From assembly GCF_001042475.2 (NCBI RefSeq), contig NZ_LECW02000082.1:36455-100454 (forward strand): a stretch of DNA of 64,000 nt. Reading direction: 5' to 3'. A program made the translations under genes and the position numbers. The notes under the pieces are model-generated. The model made no database searches. It had not been told where the DNA came from and saw only the letters and a program-made list of their open reading frames with translations. This document shows positions 48,871 through 57,128 of this stretch, one piece after another. Position 1 is the first letter of the stretch. Each line of letters begins with the position of its first letter. The DNA comes from Bacillus glycinifermentans (lineage in GTDB: Bacteria > Bacillota > Bacilli > Bacillales > Bacillaceae).

Positions 48871-49086
48871 ATGGCTGGGTGTGTATTTGAACAGGATATC
48901 AGGAAGATCCACCAGCTTAAAATTGATCTATTAAAAATAGCAAAATGTATTGATACTTGTTCTGACAAGGAGAAGAGCGCCTACCAAGATATAGCTTGTG
49001 AGTATTCAAAAGCTCTCAAAACGCTTAAAAAGTCAATTGAAGAAGCTTATGGTGTAAAGCTTTGTTGTTGTCCTTTACAACCGTGA
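48871..49086 (+). CDS. Cys-rich helical small protein
   Basis: 71 residues with Cys at ~4, 27, 31, 44 and a CCC cluster near the end (VKLCCCPLQP). Mostly helical, Lys/Glu-rich. It begins immediately after the glutaredoxin-like gene's stop, so both are co-translated. No family recognised; a partner or immunity protein of the Cys-rich cluster is plausible. Confidence 0.58.
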   Translation: MAGCVFEQDIRKIHQLKIDLLKIAKCIDTCSDKEKSAYQDIACEYSKALKTLKKSIEEAYGVKLCCCPLQP

Positions 49087-49730
49087 TGAAAAAGAGTACT
49101 ATGAAAATGCATAATTGACCTATGCAATGTAAGTGCAACCCTTTTATATTTTTTAAGGATTCTGGCTTATCCAGAGTCCTCTTTTTAATTTCAATTGATT
49201 AAATCGATAAGGTGTAGGAGTCGTAAATGGATGGATTTGACGATGATTGCATTCAATTAGAACAGCTTCTCAGTGAAACTGTTAGACGATTAGAGTTAGT
49301 GAGATGAGTTTGCCCGCAAAATATTATAAAACAGCAAAGAGTGGAACGAATCATTGACATCTTAAGAGTTGTTCAAAAGTCAAAGGAACTTCCTCAAAAA
49401 TTCGAAAATAGATGAAAAGTCCGTTAATCTGGCGTGTGTGATCCATATCGATCAATGATACTCCTTTTCATAATAATCTCGCCAAAAATACTAACCGAAC
49501 GCAAAATTAGCTAGTTAGTTTTCGTAACCCCACACCTGTTGGCTTTTTTTATTGTTTTGTATCCCCAACTATTCTTCTTCTCATCCTAATTTTTGGACGA
49601 TTTGTTAGAATCCATTTAGCTCTTATTTTTGACTCTATCTAAAAAATGACTTAAGTGATGTCTTAAAATGTCGAATAAAATTATAAGGGCGAATAAGGCT
49701 CGCTTAATAAGAATCGAGGAGAACTATAAA
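49087..49730. other. gene-poor stretch
   Basis: Contains a 26-codon frame at 49227-49307 (MDGFDDDCIQLEQLL…) with AGGAG upstream that seems to continue in another frame (a decayed small gene), and a short hairpin near 49505. No full gene. Confidence 0.4.
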
Positions 49731-50057
49731 ATGTTGAGAAAATTAATGCCATTTTTGTTCGTAGGAATCTTACTGTCTGGGTGTGGATATAAGGAAGGAG
49801 ACACCTTTATTGTAAAAGAAAACATCACCGGAGGAAAAAGTATAGAAGCCTATCAAGAAGCTGTAGAAGAGGCCAATAAAGATGGCACACTAGATGTTGG
49901 AGGAGACATCCAAAGTGTGTTTAAAGGTGATAAGGTTATGTTTCTTGAAGAAAACAAAGATAAGGGGTTTGTATTAGTTCAGTATTTAGATGGAGCATAT
50001 GAAGATGAGCAGGTGTGGATTCCGGAAGAAGTCTTTAAATACGCTGTTGAAAAGTGA
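49731..50057 (+). CDS. small lipoprotein
   Basis: 108 residues from ATG 49731 (GAGGAG upstream). Lipobox LLSGC with Cys ~18. Acidic beta/helical mature domain (AYQEAVEEANKDGTLDVGG, GDKVMFLEENKDKGFVLVQYLDG) ending VEK. No family recognised. Not preceded by a cassette promoter. Confidence 0.62.
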   Translation: MLRKLMPFLFVGILLSGCGYKEGDTFIVKENITGGKSIEAYQEAVEEANKDGTLDVGGDIQSVFKGDKVMFLEENKDKGFVLVQYLDGAYEDEQVWIPEEVFKYAVEK

Positions 50058-50148
50058 AAAGAAGAACAGGACAAATCAAGGGGTTCCGAATTATAAAAAA
50101 GTGTTCAGGAAATTATAAAGTTCTTCAAAATCAGGCTATATTAAATTT

Positions 50149-50180
50149 AAAAGGCAGGAGACAAAACCTGCCTTATTTTT
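50149..50180 (+). terminator. intrinsic terminator
   Basis: AAGGCAGG-AGACAAAA-CCTGCCTT with T's. Confidence 0.82.
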
Positions 50181-50239
50181 TTGGAACTACATGTATAACC
50201 AATTTATTTTTAGGTAGAAGGAGACGACACGAGAGTTCT

Positions 50240-50268
50240 TTGACAAAAAGTATATGAATGTATATAAT
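50240..50268 (+). promoter_or_regulatory. cassette promoter 19
   Basis: TTGACA, AAAAGTATA, TATAAT, 17-base spacer. Confidence 0.85.
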
Positions 50269-50297
50269 AAATCTATAAAATGAATTGGAGGATCCTT

Positions 50298-50545
50298 ATG
50301 ACTGACTAAAGAAATATCGATAACCAAAGGGAATACATGTGTTTTCCTCACAGAGGAAAACGGAATAGTCCATATAAACATTCGAACTGACGATGCCGTT
50401 GTATGTTTGAATAAGGCTGTTCCGAGAGCTTGAAGATTTAATCACATCCAAAGGATACAAAATGATCTATTCTCATTCTATGGAGGAATGGGCATATGGT
50501 TGGTGGGACAAGGTCAATCTATTTTTAAGGAGTGTATTTGAATGA
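50298..50545 (+). pseudogene. frameshifted small gene
   Basis: ATG after GGAGGAT stops after three codons; with a shift the product reads LTKEISITKGNTCVFLTEEN…DDAVVCLNKA, then with another shift ELEDLITSKGYKMIYSHSME…FLRSVFE. Together a plausible ~80-residue protein. Confidence 0.5.
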
Positions 50546-50760
50546 CAACAGCAATCGTAACTTTCAACATAAAAGGAACTGAAATTAAAACAAAAGGGAG
50601 AGTTCCGAAAGTATCTCGCCTAAAAGATGATGCAAAAAAAGCCATGACAGTGTTAAATGCTATTAATGATCTTAAGAGAGAGCTTGGAATTGATGTTTTC
50701 AAACTTCTTAATGGTGAATGCTATGATGATATTAGAGACTCCGTACAAATTAAATTTTAA
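50542..50760 (+). CDS. small hypothetical protein
   Basis: 72 residues overlapping the end of the broken gene. AAGGAG upstream. Beta start (MTTAIVTFNIKGTEIKTKGRVP) then helix KKAMTVLNAINDLKRELG. No family recognised. Second gene of cassette 19. Confidence 0.52.
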   Translation: MTTAIVTFNIKGTEIKTKGRVPKVSRLKDDAKKAMTVLNAINDLKRELGIDVFKLLNGECYDDIRDSVQIKF

Positions 50761-50787
50761 CGTCTGAACAGATGAGAGGGGATACCA

Positions 50788-50988
50788 TTGACAAGGCAAA
50801 ATAATCAGGTTAATCTCTCGAAACTTACACAGAAAGTCGAAGAGATTAAAATAATATACGGGAAACAAAATCCTCAGTTAGATAAGGCATTGTCCGAACT
50901 AAATGACTTAATTAAAGAGGAGCATACCAAGCTAGATGAATTAAAGACATTGGGCTATGAGATAGCTTATAGAATCAAGGCTACATAA
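50788..50988 (+). CDS. small coiled-coil protein
   Basis: 66 residues, TTG start with AGAGGGG upstream. Nearly all helical: LSKLTQKVEEIKIIYGKQNPQLDKALSELNDLI. No family recognised. Third gene of cassette 19. Confidence 0.5.
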   Translation: MTRQNNQVNLSKLTQKVEEIKIIYGKQNPQLDKALSELNDLIKEEHTKLDELKTLGYEIAYRIKAT

Positions 50989-51116
50989 CCGTTGAATGGA
51001 TAAAACACTACCTTCAAAAGTCAAAAGCCGCTACTTTAATCAGTTTGTTCTTAAGTTGAGTTTAGACTTAGTTGCATTTTTAAGAAGTACACAAACAACG
51101 GGCTTTAACAATCGAA

Positions 51117-51145
51117 TTGACAAAAAGTATCATAATGTTTATAAT
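51117..51145 (+). promoter_or_regulatory. cassette promoter 20
   Basis: TTGACA, AAAAGTATC, TATAAT, 17-base spacer. Confidence 0.82.
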
Positions 51146-51302
51146 TTCTTTAAACTAATTTTGGCAAGTAAACTAAAGAACAACTATACATATAAACACT
51201 CCATAACCGCTTTATACCTCGGGGACTTTTACATTGATTAGAAGATTAATTTGATTGGCCGATTGTTACACAGATGAAAGATGAACAGAAAGGAAGAAGA
51301 AT

Positions 51303-51452
51303 ATGAAGAAATTTAATTTAAATCAATATGTTTATGTGAAGTTAAATGAGAAGGGGAAGAAAATCGTTGAAAATAAACCAAATTCAGATCGGTTTAGAGA
51401 ACAAGGATTTGAAATAGAAAGCAATGGGATTGACAAAATCATTTCGGACTGA
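51303..51452 (+). CDS. small hypothetical protein
   Basis: 49 residues, MKKFNLNQYVYVKLNEKGKK…, SH3-like beta start and basic. GAAAGGAAG upstream. Driven by cassette promoter 20. No family recognised. Confidence 0.5.
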   Translation: MKKFNLNQYVYVKLNEKGKKIVENKPNSDRFREQGFEIESNGIDKIISD

Positions 51453-51538
51453 GTTCGAGGCGGTTTTGTCTTTTGCTATGTGGATGGAATATTTACAATA
51501 AATGAATCACAAGAATGTCTCGCTCTCCGTTGTTACGC

Positions 51539-51793
51539 TTATTCCTCTAAACAATCATCTTCTGTGATTTCCCAAATATAATATTCATTGTACGGAACAT
51601 TGGCTTGTTTTTTAAAAGCTTCATCTGCTTTTTTATTTGCTTCATTTGCATCTTTTGCGGACACGATAAAAGTTTCTGTTCTAATTTTTGAATCATCATT
51701 CCGTTCATCATTACTGTATGTTAAATCGACAATCCCTTTATCCTCCAGTTTTCTATATTTCGTTACGGGTGCGTAAGAGATTTGTTCATACAC
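51539..51793 (-). CDS. small acidic hypothetical protein
   Basis: 84 residues, GTG start. Beta segment ETFIVSAKDANEANKKADEAF then a helix and an acidic end (TEDDCLEE). GGAAT upstream is a weak RBS. The pattern 'VSAKDANEAxxKA' is common in small phage/plasmid proteins without known function. Confidence 0.48.
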   Translation of the reverse strand: MYEQISYAPVTKYRKLEDKGIVDLTYSNDERNDDSKIRTETFIVSAKDANEANKKADEAFKKQANVPYNEYYIWEITEDDCLEE

Positions 51794-52026
51794 TTATTCC
51801 ATACTAACGGCCGCTCCAACAATTGTCCATTAAAGAGGAGTGTGACCGGAAGCAATGGACACGCTCTATGTCGGCCCTACAGTCAAAATTTTTGTTTGAT
51901 CCCCTATAAAACTGCTTCTCTTCATTCAAGAGTCTTTCTGCATATTGACTTCTAAACGGTGAAGGGATATTGTATGAAAAAAGAGATATGTAAAAATAAG
52001 TAATTGGTGGAATAGGGGGGTTAAAA

Positions 52027-53289
52027 ATGATTGAAAATAACGGTGTGTGGCAAAGAAATTTCTCTTTTCTTTTTTGCTCAAAAATGGTGAAGATAATCGC
52101 TGACAGTTTATCGTTTAATACAATTCTGTGGTTTCTAATACAGAGTGGTAAAGGTGCTGTAGGAACCGCTTTTTTAATCGCTGTCAGTTTTCTTCCGCAG
52201 GCAATTTTGGGGCCGATCATAACACCATTGATGAAAACAACCACACTGAAGTTTTGGATGTTCTTTTCGGACTTAACGAGGGCATCAATTATGCTAGTTA
52301 TTCCAATATGCTATTTTAATGGATTCTCACCTCTTTGGTTTATTATTTTCCTTATGCTTGTACATTCAGCAACAGGAGCTTCTTATGATCCTGCATCTGT
52401 TTCTTTGATTCCGAAAATTATGAAAAGAGATCTTATACAAAAAGCAAATGCAACAATACAGTCTTCAGGAGAGGTAATAAGACTGATTGCACTAACAATT
52501 GGTGGGGTTTTGATTGCTGTTTTTGGTGCGGCTTATACAATGTTTATCATCCTTCCGCTTTACATTATGTCAGCTTGCCTTGTTCTTTTTATTAAGTACA
52601 AAATTAAAGAGACCGTCTCGAATACCACCACCCTGACTAAACCTAAAGGTACCTATATAAAGAAATTAAGAAGAGGGTTTTTGCTTGTAAGACAACACAA
52701 CATTTTGTTTCCGTTAGCATTATTTTGTGTGTTTTCAAACTTCGCATCAGCACCTTGGGAAGCAATTTCAGCCGTATATATATCTGAAGATTTAAACGGG
52801 GATTCAATTGTACATTCATTCTTGAAAGTTACAACGGCAATTGGCGCTTTTTTGTTGGGATATATTTTGGCAAAGGTAAATGTGAATAGATATGGACTAT
52901 TACTTGTTACTGCCGGGATAGTGGAGGGGGCCGCTTTTTTTGTTGCAGGGTTGTTTTCAATTTTACCGTTAGTGTTCTTGGCGGCATTTGCATTAGGTGC
53001 TACGGTCAGTGCGGTGAATATCCCAGAACATACAATCATTCAAATGTCTGTTAATGATGAAGACCAGCCACAGGTGTATGCCATTATTAACATGATATCC
53101 TATGTCATGATTCCACTAGGAGCTTTAATTAGTGGCTATGTATCAACTATTTTCGGGTCAGGAAAAGTAATTGCATTTGGAGGGATAATCGAAGTGATTG
53201 CCGGAATCTTTATTCTATTGTTCACAAGTTTGGGGAAAGCGAAACGTTCAGATTTAATCACTGAAAAAGAACAGAGTTTAAAGGTGTGA
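52027..53289 (+). CDS. MFS efflux transporter
   Basis: 420 residues with about 12 hydrophobic helices. It resembles the macrolide-efflux/EntS-like branch of MFS: early FCSKMVKIIADSLSFNTILWFL, SDLTRASIMLVIPICYF, and ASYDPASVSLIPKIMKRDLIQKANA in the first half. ATG follows AGGGGGG. Substrate unknown; a role in exporting the peptide products of the plasmid is possible but not shown. Terminator follows. Confidence 0.85.
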   Translation: MIENNGVWQRNFSFLFCSKMVKIIADSLSFNTILWFLIQSGKGAVGTAFLIAVSFLPQAILGPIITPLMKTTTLKFWMFFSDLTRASIMLVIPICYFNGFSPLWFIIFLMLVHSATGASYDPASVSLIPKIMKRDLIQKANATIQSSGEVIRLIALTIGGVLIAVFGAAYTMFIILPLYIMSACLVLFIKYKIKETVSNTTTLTKPKGTYIKKLRRGFLLVRQHNILFPLALFCVFSNFASAPWEAISAVYISEDLNGDSIVHSFLKVTTAIGAFLLGYILAKVNVNRYGLLLVTAGIVEGAAFFVAGLFSILPLVFLAAFALGATVSAVNIPEHTIIQMSVNDEDQPQVYAIINMISYVMIPLGALISGYVSTIFGSGKVIAFGGIIEVIAGIFILLFTSLGKAKRSDLITEKEQSLKV

Positions 53290-53309
53290 ATGGCACATCA
53301 CTTAGCAAC

Positions 53310-53346
53310 AAAAAAGTCACTACTTAAATAGCAGTGGCTTTTCTTA
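53310..53346 (+). terminator. intrinsic terminator
   Basis: AAAAGTCACTACTT … GCAGTGGCTTTT. Confidence 0.7.
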
Positions 53347-53409
53347 TGAGTCAGAAGAGGACAACGTGCTTTTTTGTGGGGGAAGATTGTTCTTTTTCCA
53401 CGAACCCCC

Positions 53410-53517
53410 CTATTTCTTTTCTTGTTTTAATTCAAGACCTTTAGGTGGTCTTCCTAACTCTTCTGATTTTTTCTGTAGAACTTCAATCATCTCTTCTTTT
53501 GTATATTCCTTCCCCAT
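53410..53517 (-). CDS. truncated HNH_repeat-like peptide
   Basis: 35 residues: MGKEYTKEEMIEVLQKKSEELGRPP then LELKQEKK. It is the first half of the ~55-residue repeat that forms the arrays at 56.5-64 kb. AAGGGAGGG RBS and an upstream cassette promoter (21) are intact, so it is probably expressed although only half a unit. Confidence 0.6.
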   Translation of the reverse strand: MGKEYTKEEMIEVLQKKSEELGRPPKGLELKQEKK

Positions 53518-53547
53518 GTTAATTCCCTCCCTTTATATTTAAAAATA

Positions 53548-53576
53548 ATTATAAAATATAATATACTTTTTGTAAA
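53548..53576 (-). promoter_or_regulatory. cassette promoter 21 (minus strand)
   Basis: On the minus strand: TTTACA, AAAAGTATA, TATAAT, 17-base spacer. The only minus-strand copy, driving the half-repeat gene. Confidence 0.78.
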
Positions 53577-53645
53577 TTTTAGGATTCTTCCTATTTGTTG
53601 AATCGATGATTTCTTTATTTGTTCACTCGGAATCGTTACAACCAT

Positions 53646-54785
53646 CTAAAACTTACTTTGATCCCATCTTAAAGCGGCTTCTCTTTCTCTTTCCAAAACT
53701 TTTTCTAAATATCGTTCAGTTGTGCGTCTATCTTTATGTCTCAAACCTTTTTGTATTTCCGAGATGTCAGCGCCCATTTGTCGGCTGTAGATAGCCCAAA
53801 AATGACGAAAACTATGAGGGGTTATCTTTGATTCCCTGTGGTTTAAGAAGGGTAAGTTTGTTCTTTTGACTTCTCTTATGATGAAGTTGCTAAGATTTTT
53901 ATGATTATAGTGTTTCCCCTTGGGAGTAGCAAATAAAGGACTTTCATCTGTAGGGTCAAGGGTAGTACTCATCCTACGGCGCTTTCTGTAAGCCATAATT
54001 CTCTCAAAGTTTACTTCATGTATTAGCTCATCAAAAGGGGTTCCGCCCTTTCCTACTCCCCGAAGTCTATAGTTACCGCTCAATGCATCATAATATAAAT
54101 CTTTCATTTTTGCTTTCGCTATTTCCTGTATACGAAGTCCAGTCATTGCCAGTGTTGTTAAGAGACCGAGAGTGATTGGGTTAGTCTTATAAAAGTCAAG
54201 GAGCTGTTTAACCTCGTGATAATAAAGATCACGATTTGGAATCTCGTCTTTGGATATAGACGTGCTTAGCATTGATTTATGAAGCGGATGTTGAATATAT
54301 CCGTTATCAAAAAGAAAACTCAGAAAGCTCTTAATCACTGTGTTTTTCTGATTGATTGTAGCGGCCTTATATGGCTTTCCCCCTTTACCAAGAGGTGCTG
54401 TGCTCAGATATTTTTGAAACGCTTTAATATGTCTTGGGCGAAGGTTTTTTAGCAACGAATGTTTATCATAGTCCGACACCTCTTGTTCAAAGAAGCTCCG
54501 GTTATCTTCTAAGTACTTATAAAACTGCAAGAGTATACGGGTATATTCTTGTTTCGTGTTATCCTCTCTGTTGCGTTCTTTACGAACATGTTTTTCTCTA
54601 TGAATGAAATAATACATAACAGCAATATCATTAAATCCGTTAAAAAAACTCAAGTTTTGCTTTTCGTTTTCTACAGTTTGTTCTTCCACTAAATGAAAAG
54701 CTTCTCTGTTCAGCAATAAAGATGATGTTGCACTATGATTATTGAATATATCGATATCTTTATTATGTACTGATAAACCATTCAA
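53646..54785 (-). CDS. tyrosine recombinase (integrase/XerC-like)
   Basis: 379 residues. N-terminal core-binding domain (~78-180), catalytic domain ~185-365. Catalytic residues: Arg218 (MTGLRIQEI), His324-x-x-Arg327 (PHSFRHF), His350 (GLRHKD) and Tyr359 (TERYLEK). Likely a plasmid multimer resolvase or element integrase. It is divergent from the DNA-binding-array operon and may act on it or on plasmid dimers. No att site is recognised. Confidence 0.92.
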   Translation of the reverse strand: MNGLSVHNKDIDIFNNHSATSSLLLNREAFHLVEEQTVENEKQNLSFFNGFNDIAVMYYFIHREKHVRKERNREDNTKQEYTRILLQFYKYLEDNRSFFEQEVSDYDKHSLLKNLRPRHIKAFQKYLSTAPLGKGGKPYKAATINQKNTVIKSFLSFLFDNGYIQHPLHKSMLSTSISKDEIPNRDLYYHEVKQLLDFYKTNPITLGLLTTLAMTGLRIQEIAKAKMKDLYYDALSGNYRLRGVGKGGTPFDELIHEVNFERIMAYRKRRRMSTTLDPTDESPLFATPKGKHYNHKNLSNFIIREVKRTNLPFLNHRESKITPHSFRHFWAIYSRQMGADISEIQKGLRHKDRRTTERYLEKVLEREREAALRWDQSKF

Positions 54786-55110
54786 AATATGATACCCCCT
54801 ATCATTATCATTTTTCTCAATACTCCATATTTAAATAATGTTTTCTACTCTTATATAATGGAATGCTATGTTGCCATTATAACATTTTAATAAGTATATG
54901 GGTTTCATCATTAAACCAAAATTTATGATTGATTTTTAATCGTTTGTAGAAAAACTGCCCATTTGTCTACAGTTTGCATAAGTGTTTAATTCTATAATTT
55001 TAAATATTAGATTAAGAACTTCGATAAATGAATATGGTGTTTAAACGAAACTATTGTTGATTATATCGTGTTATAATTAATATAAAATTTATTATAGGGG
55101 TGGATGTCAA
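54786..55110. other. divergent regulatory region
   Basis: AT-rich 325 bases between recombinase and array operon. Includes an inverted repeat (TATAATGG … CCATTATA, 54854-54880) and a TATAAT at ~55070-55075 before the operon. Possible binding site for the two regulators. Confidence 0.5.
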
Positions 55111-56133
55111 ATGAAGTATATGAATGAAAGCAACACAAATGATAATGAATCATTTAAAGATATTATTAATGTTCACGATGTAATGGAGGTTTTAAATATA
55201 ACTAATCAAACAGTCTATTCTTACATAGCCAAGGATAAACTTATACCTATAAATAAAGATGATTGGAAGATTGATGGCGGATATGAGTTTAATCTTTCAG
55301 ATGTCTTAAAACTTAAAGAAGAAATGCAACCAACCGATTTAACGACAGCAGAAGTTGCTAAAAGATTAGGTGTTGCTCAAGCTACAGTGGTGAAATACAT
55401 TAACCAAGGGATGCTCCCTGCATATAAAGGGCTTTATAGAGGTAAAACATGCAACTTTATTAAAGAGGCAGATGTAGACCAATTTCTAAAGCAACACAAA
55501 ATCGGAAAAAGACACACAAAAGAGTTCTTCTATAGACAGGACTTAAATGTGGTATTGCTTCAGAAGTTCGTAAAAAGAGATCGCACAGCACGATTAATGT
55601 CCTTGGAAGGTAATATGCTTGCTATTACAGATGAGGATGAACGCCTTACTTATGAGGAGTTGATAGGGACGGGATATACACCAGTCTATGAGATTAAAAA
55701 AAGAAAGCCGATAACAAAAGAAGGATTTGTTAAATTTAAATTTAGACTGCATCCTTCTGTTCATAATCCGATGTTCACGGTGCTTGATATGCTTTATCAA
55801 GAGATAAGCCCAGTTAATATGAGGATTAATCCCGAATCGGATAACACTCTTTTATTAGAAGTACGGCCTTGCCTTATCAGTAAACTGTCCCAAGATTTAT
55901 ACGCAATATTACAGAATTATCTTGTAAGAGGAGAAGTGCATCAAAGAAGAAATGGCACCTATTTTGACAGCGATCTCGAAATCGTAAGGTTGAAACTGAC
56001 AAAATCCCAAAAAATTCAGCTTGAACAAAAAGCAAAGCGACTAAACAAAACCCTAGATGAATTAATTTTAGACTCAGTTTCTAGAATTGAATTGGAGGAT
56101 AAGAATGATGAAGAAAATAGTTTTACGTATTGA
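55111..56133 (+). CDS. DNA-binding protein with two MerR/excisionase-like HTHs
   Basis: 340 residues. HTH 1 (~20-52: VHDVMEVLNITNQTVYSYIAKDKL) and HTH 2 (~76-112: TTAEVAKRLGVAQATVVKYINQGML…) are both of the excisionase/MerR type, followed by a ~200-residue unknown domain and a helical C-terminus. AGGGGTGG is upstream. First gene of the array operon; the next regulator starts inside its last codons. It may regulate the operon or act as a DNA-organising factor. Weak similarity to plasmid replication/partition regulators cannot be excluded. Confidence 0.68.
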   Translation: MKYMNESNTNDNESFKDIINVHDVMEVLNITNQTVYSYIAKDKLIPINKDDWKIDGGYEFNLSDVLKLKEEMQPTDLTTAEVAKRLGVAQATVVKYINQGMLPAYKGLYRGKTCNFIKEADVDQFLKQHKIGKRHTKEFFYRQDLNVVLLQKFVKRDRTARLMSLEGNMLAITDEDERLTYEELIGTGYTPVYEIKKRKPITKEGFVKFKFRLHPSVHNPMFTVLDMLYQEISPVNMRINPESDNTLLLEVRPCLISKLSQDLYAILQNYLVRGEVHQRRNGTYFDSDLEIVRLKLTKSQKIQLEQKAKRLNKTLDELILDSVSRIELEDKNDEENSFTY

Positions 56134-56506
56134 CGATTTAATTGGTAAACACGGGCTGAATCAAGAGAAGTTTGCAGATAAGGTGAAAATCCGTCCGGCC
56201 GCAGTTTCAAAATTAGTTCGCAATCATGTAGATCGCATTTCTATTGATCACTTAGAGCGCATTGTAAATGCATTTAATTTGGGTAATATCAACGATATCA
56301 TTCAAATTGTTGATGATAATAACAATAAGAAAACAAAACAAAAATTGACCAATGAAAGTAATCTTGAACAACCAAAGCAAACATTAACCACTAAATACCT
56401 TTTTCGGAATTTCGTTGTAAAGCACAATCAAACAGAGATTACAAAGGATGAGCTGTCAGTAATGTTGGCTTGTTTGGAAGCATATAGACAGGCCAAAAAT
56501 GGTTAA
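56105..56506 (+). CDS. XRE-like regulator
   Basis: 133 residues from ATG 56105 (GGAGGATAAG upstream), overlapping the previous gene by 29 bases. Cro/CI-type HTH: LRIDDLIGKHGLNQEKFADKVKIRPAAVSKLVRNHVDRISIDHLERIVNAF. The second half has an Asn/Lys-rich linker and a helical end. Coupled to the double-HTH protein, so the pair likely controls the array operon. Confidence 0.8.
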   Translation: MMKKIVLRIDDLIGKHGLNQEKFADKVKIRPAAVSKLVRNHVDRISIDHLERIVNAFNLGNINDIIQIVDDNNNKKTKQKLTNESNLEQPKQTLTTKYLFRNFVVKHNQTEITKDELSVMLACLEAYRQAKNG

Positions 56507-56554
56507 GTATCGGGTAGGCAGGATTCCCAACGATAAGTAGAAAGTGGGTTGAAT

Positions 56555-57095
56555 ATGGCTAGGAAATATACCAAAGAAGAACTAATAGAGATCCTACAAC
56601 AAAGAGCCAACGAACTTGGTCGTTCCCCTCAGAAGAGCGAAGTAAAACAAGCTGGGATTATTGCAAGGCGTTTTGGAAGCTTTAAAAAGGGTCTTGAAGC
56701 GGCTGGGTTATCTCCACATAAAAATGGCTATACCAAAGAAAAACTGATTGAAATTGTACAGCAAAAAGCTAAAGAATTAGGCAGACCACCTCGTATGCAT
56801 GAATTCAAACAAGCAAATTCTGTAATTCATCGCTTTGGGAGTTATAAAGAAGGACTTAAAGCGGCTGGATTAATCCCAAACAGCTATACAAAAGAGCAAC
56901 TTATTGAAATTCTTAAGAAGAGAGCAGAGGAACTTGGAAGAACACCTCGTTCTCGTGAAATTAATAGGAAGAACGCCTCATTCTCATGAAATCAAACAGT
57001 TAAGCACCATAAAAAAACGTTTCGGGAGTTTTAGTAAAGGGCTCATAGCCGCTGGATTAACTCCCAATAAAAGAGGAAGAAAAAAACTGAAATAA
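56555..57095 (+). pseudogene. HNH_repeat array A (three units, frameshifted)
   Basis: Starts MARKYTKEELIEILQQRA. Units: one at ~4-57, two at ~58-110, then a third interrupted after GRTPRSREINR. A 29-base segment (GGAAGAACACCTCGTTCTCG… at 56936-56964) is repeated imperfectly at 56967-56995, 31 bases later, shifting the frame by one. Without the duplication the third unit would read through SREIKQLSTIKKRFGSFSKGLIAAGLTPN and end at 57095. The family matches the homing-endonuclease-associated repeat (HNH_repeat) as I recall it. Confidence 0.72.
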
Positions 57096-57128
57096 TATTG
57101 CAGTGAGCGGATAGAAGGTGAGTTAAAC

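Noticed and set aside
50996..51241. An 81-codon plus-strand frame
   Set aside because: It contains the conserved cassette promoter 20 within it, has no RBS and lacks protein-like composition.
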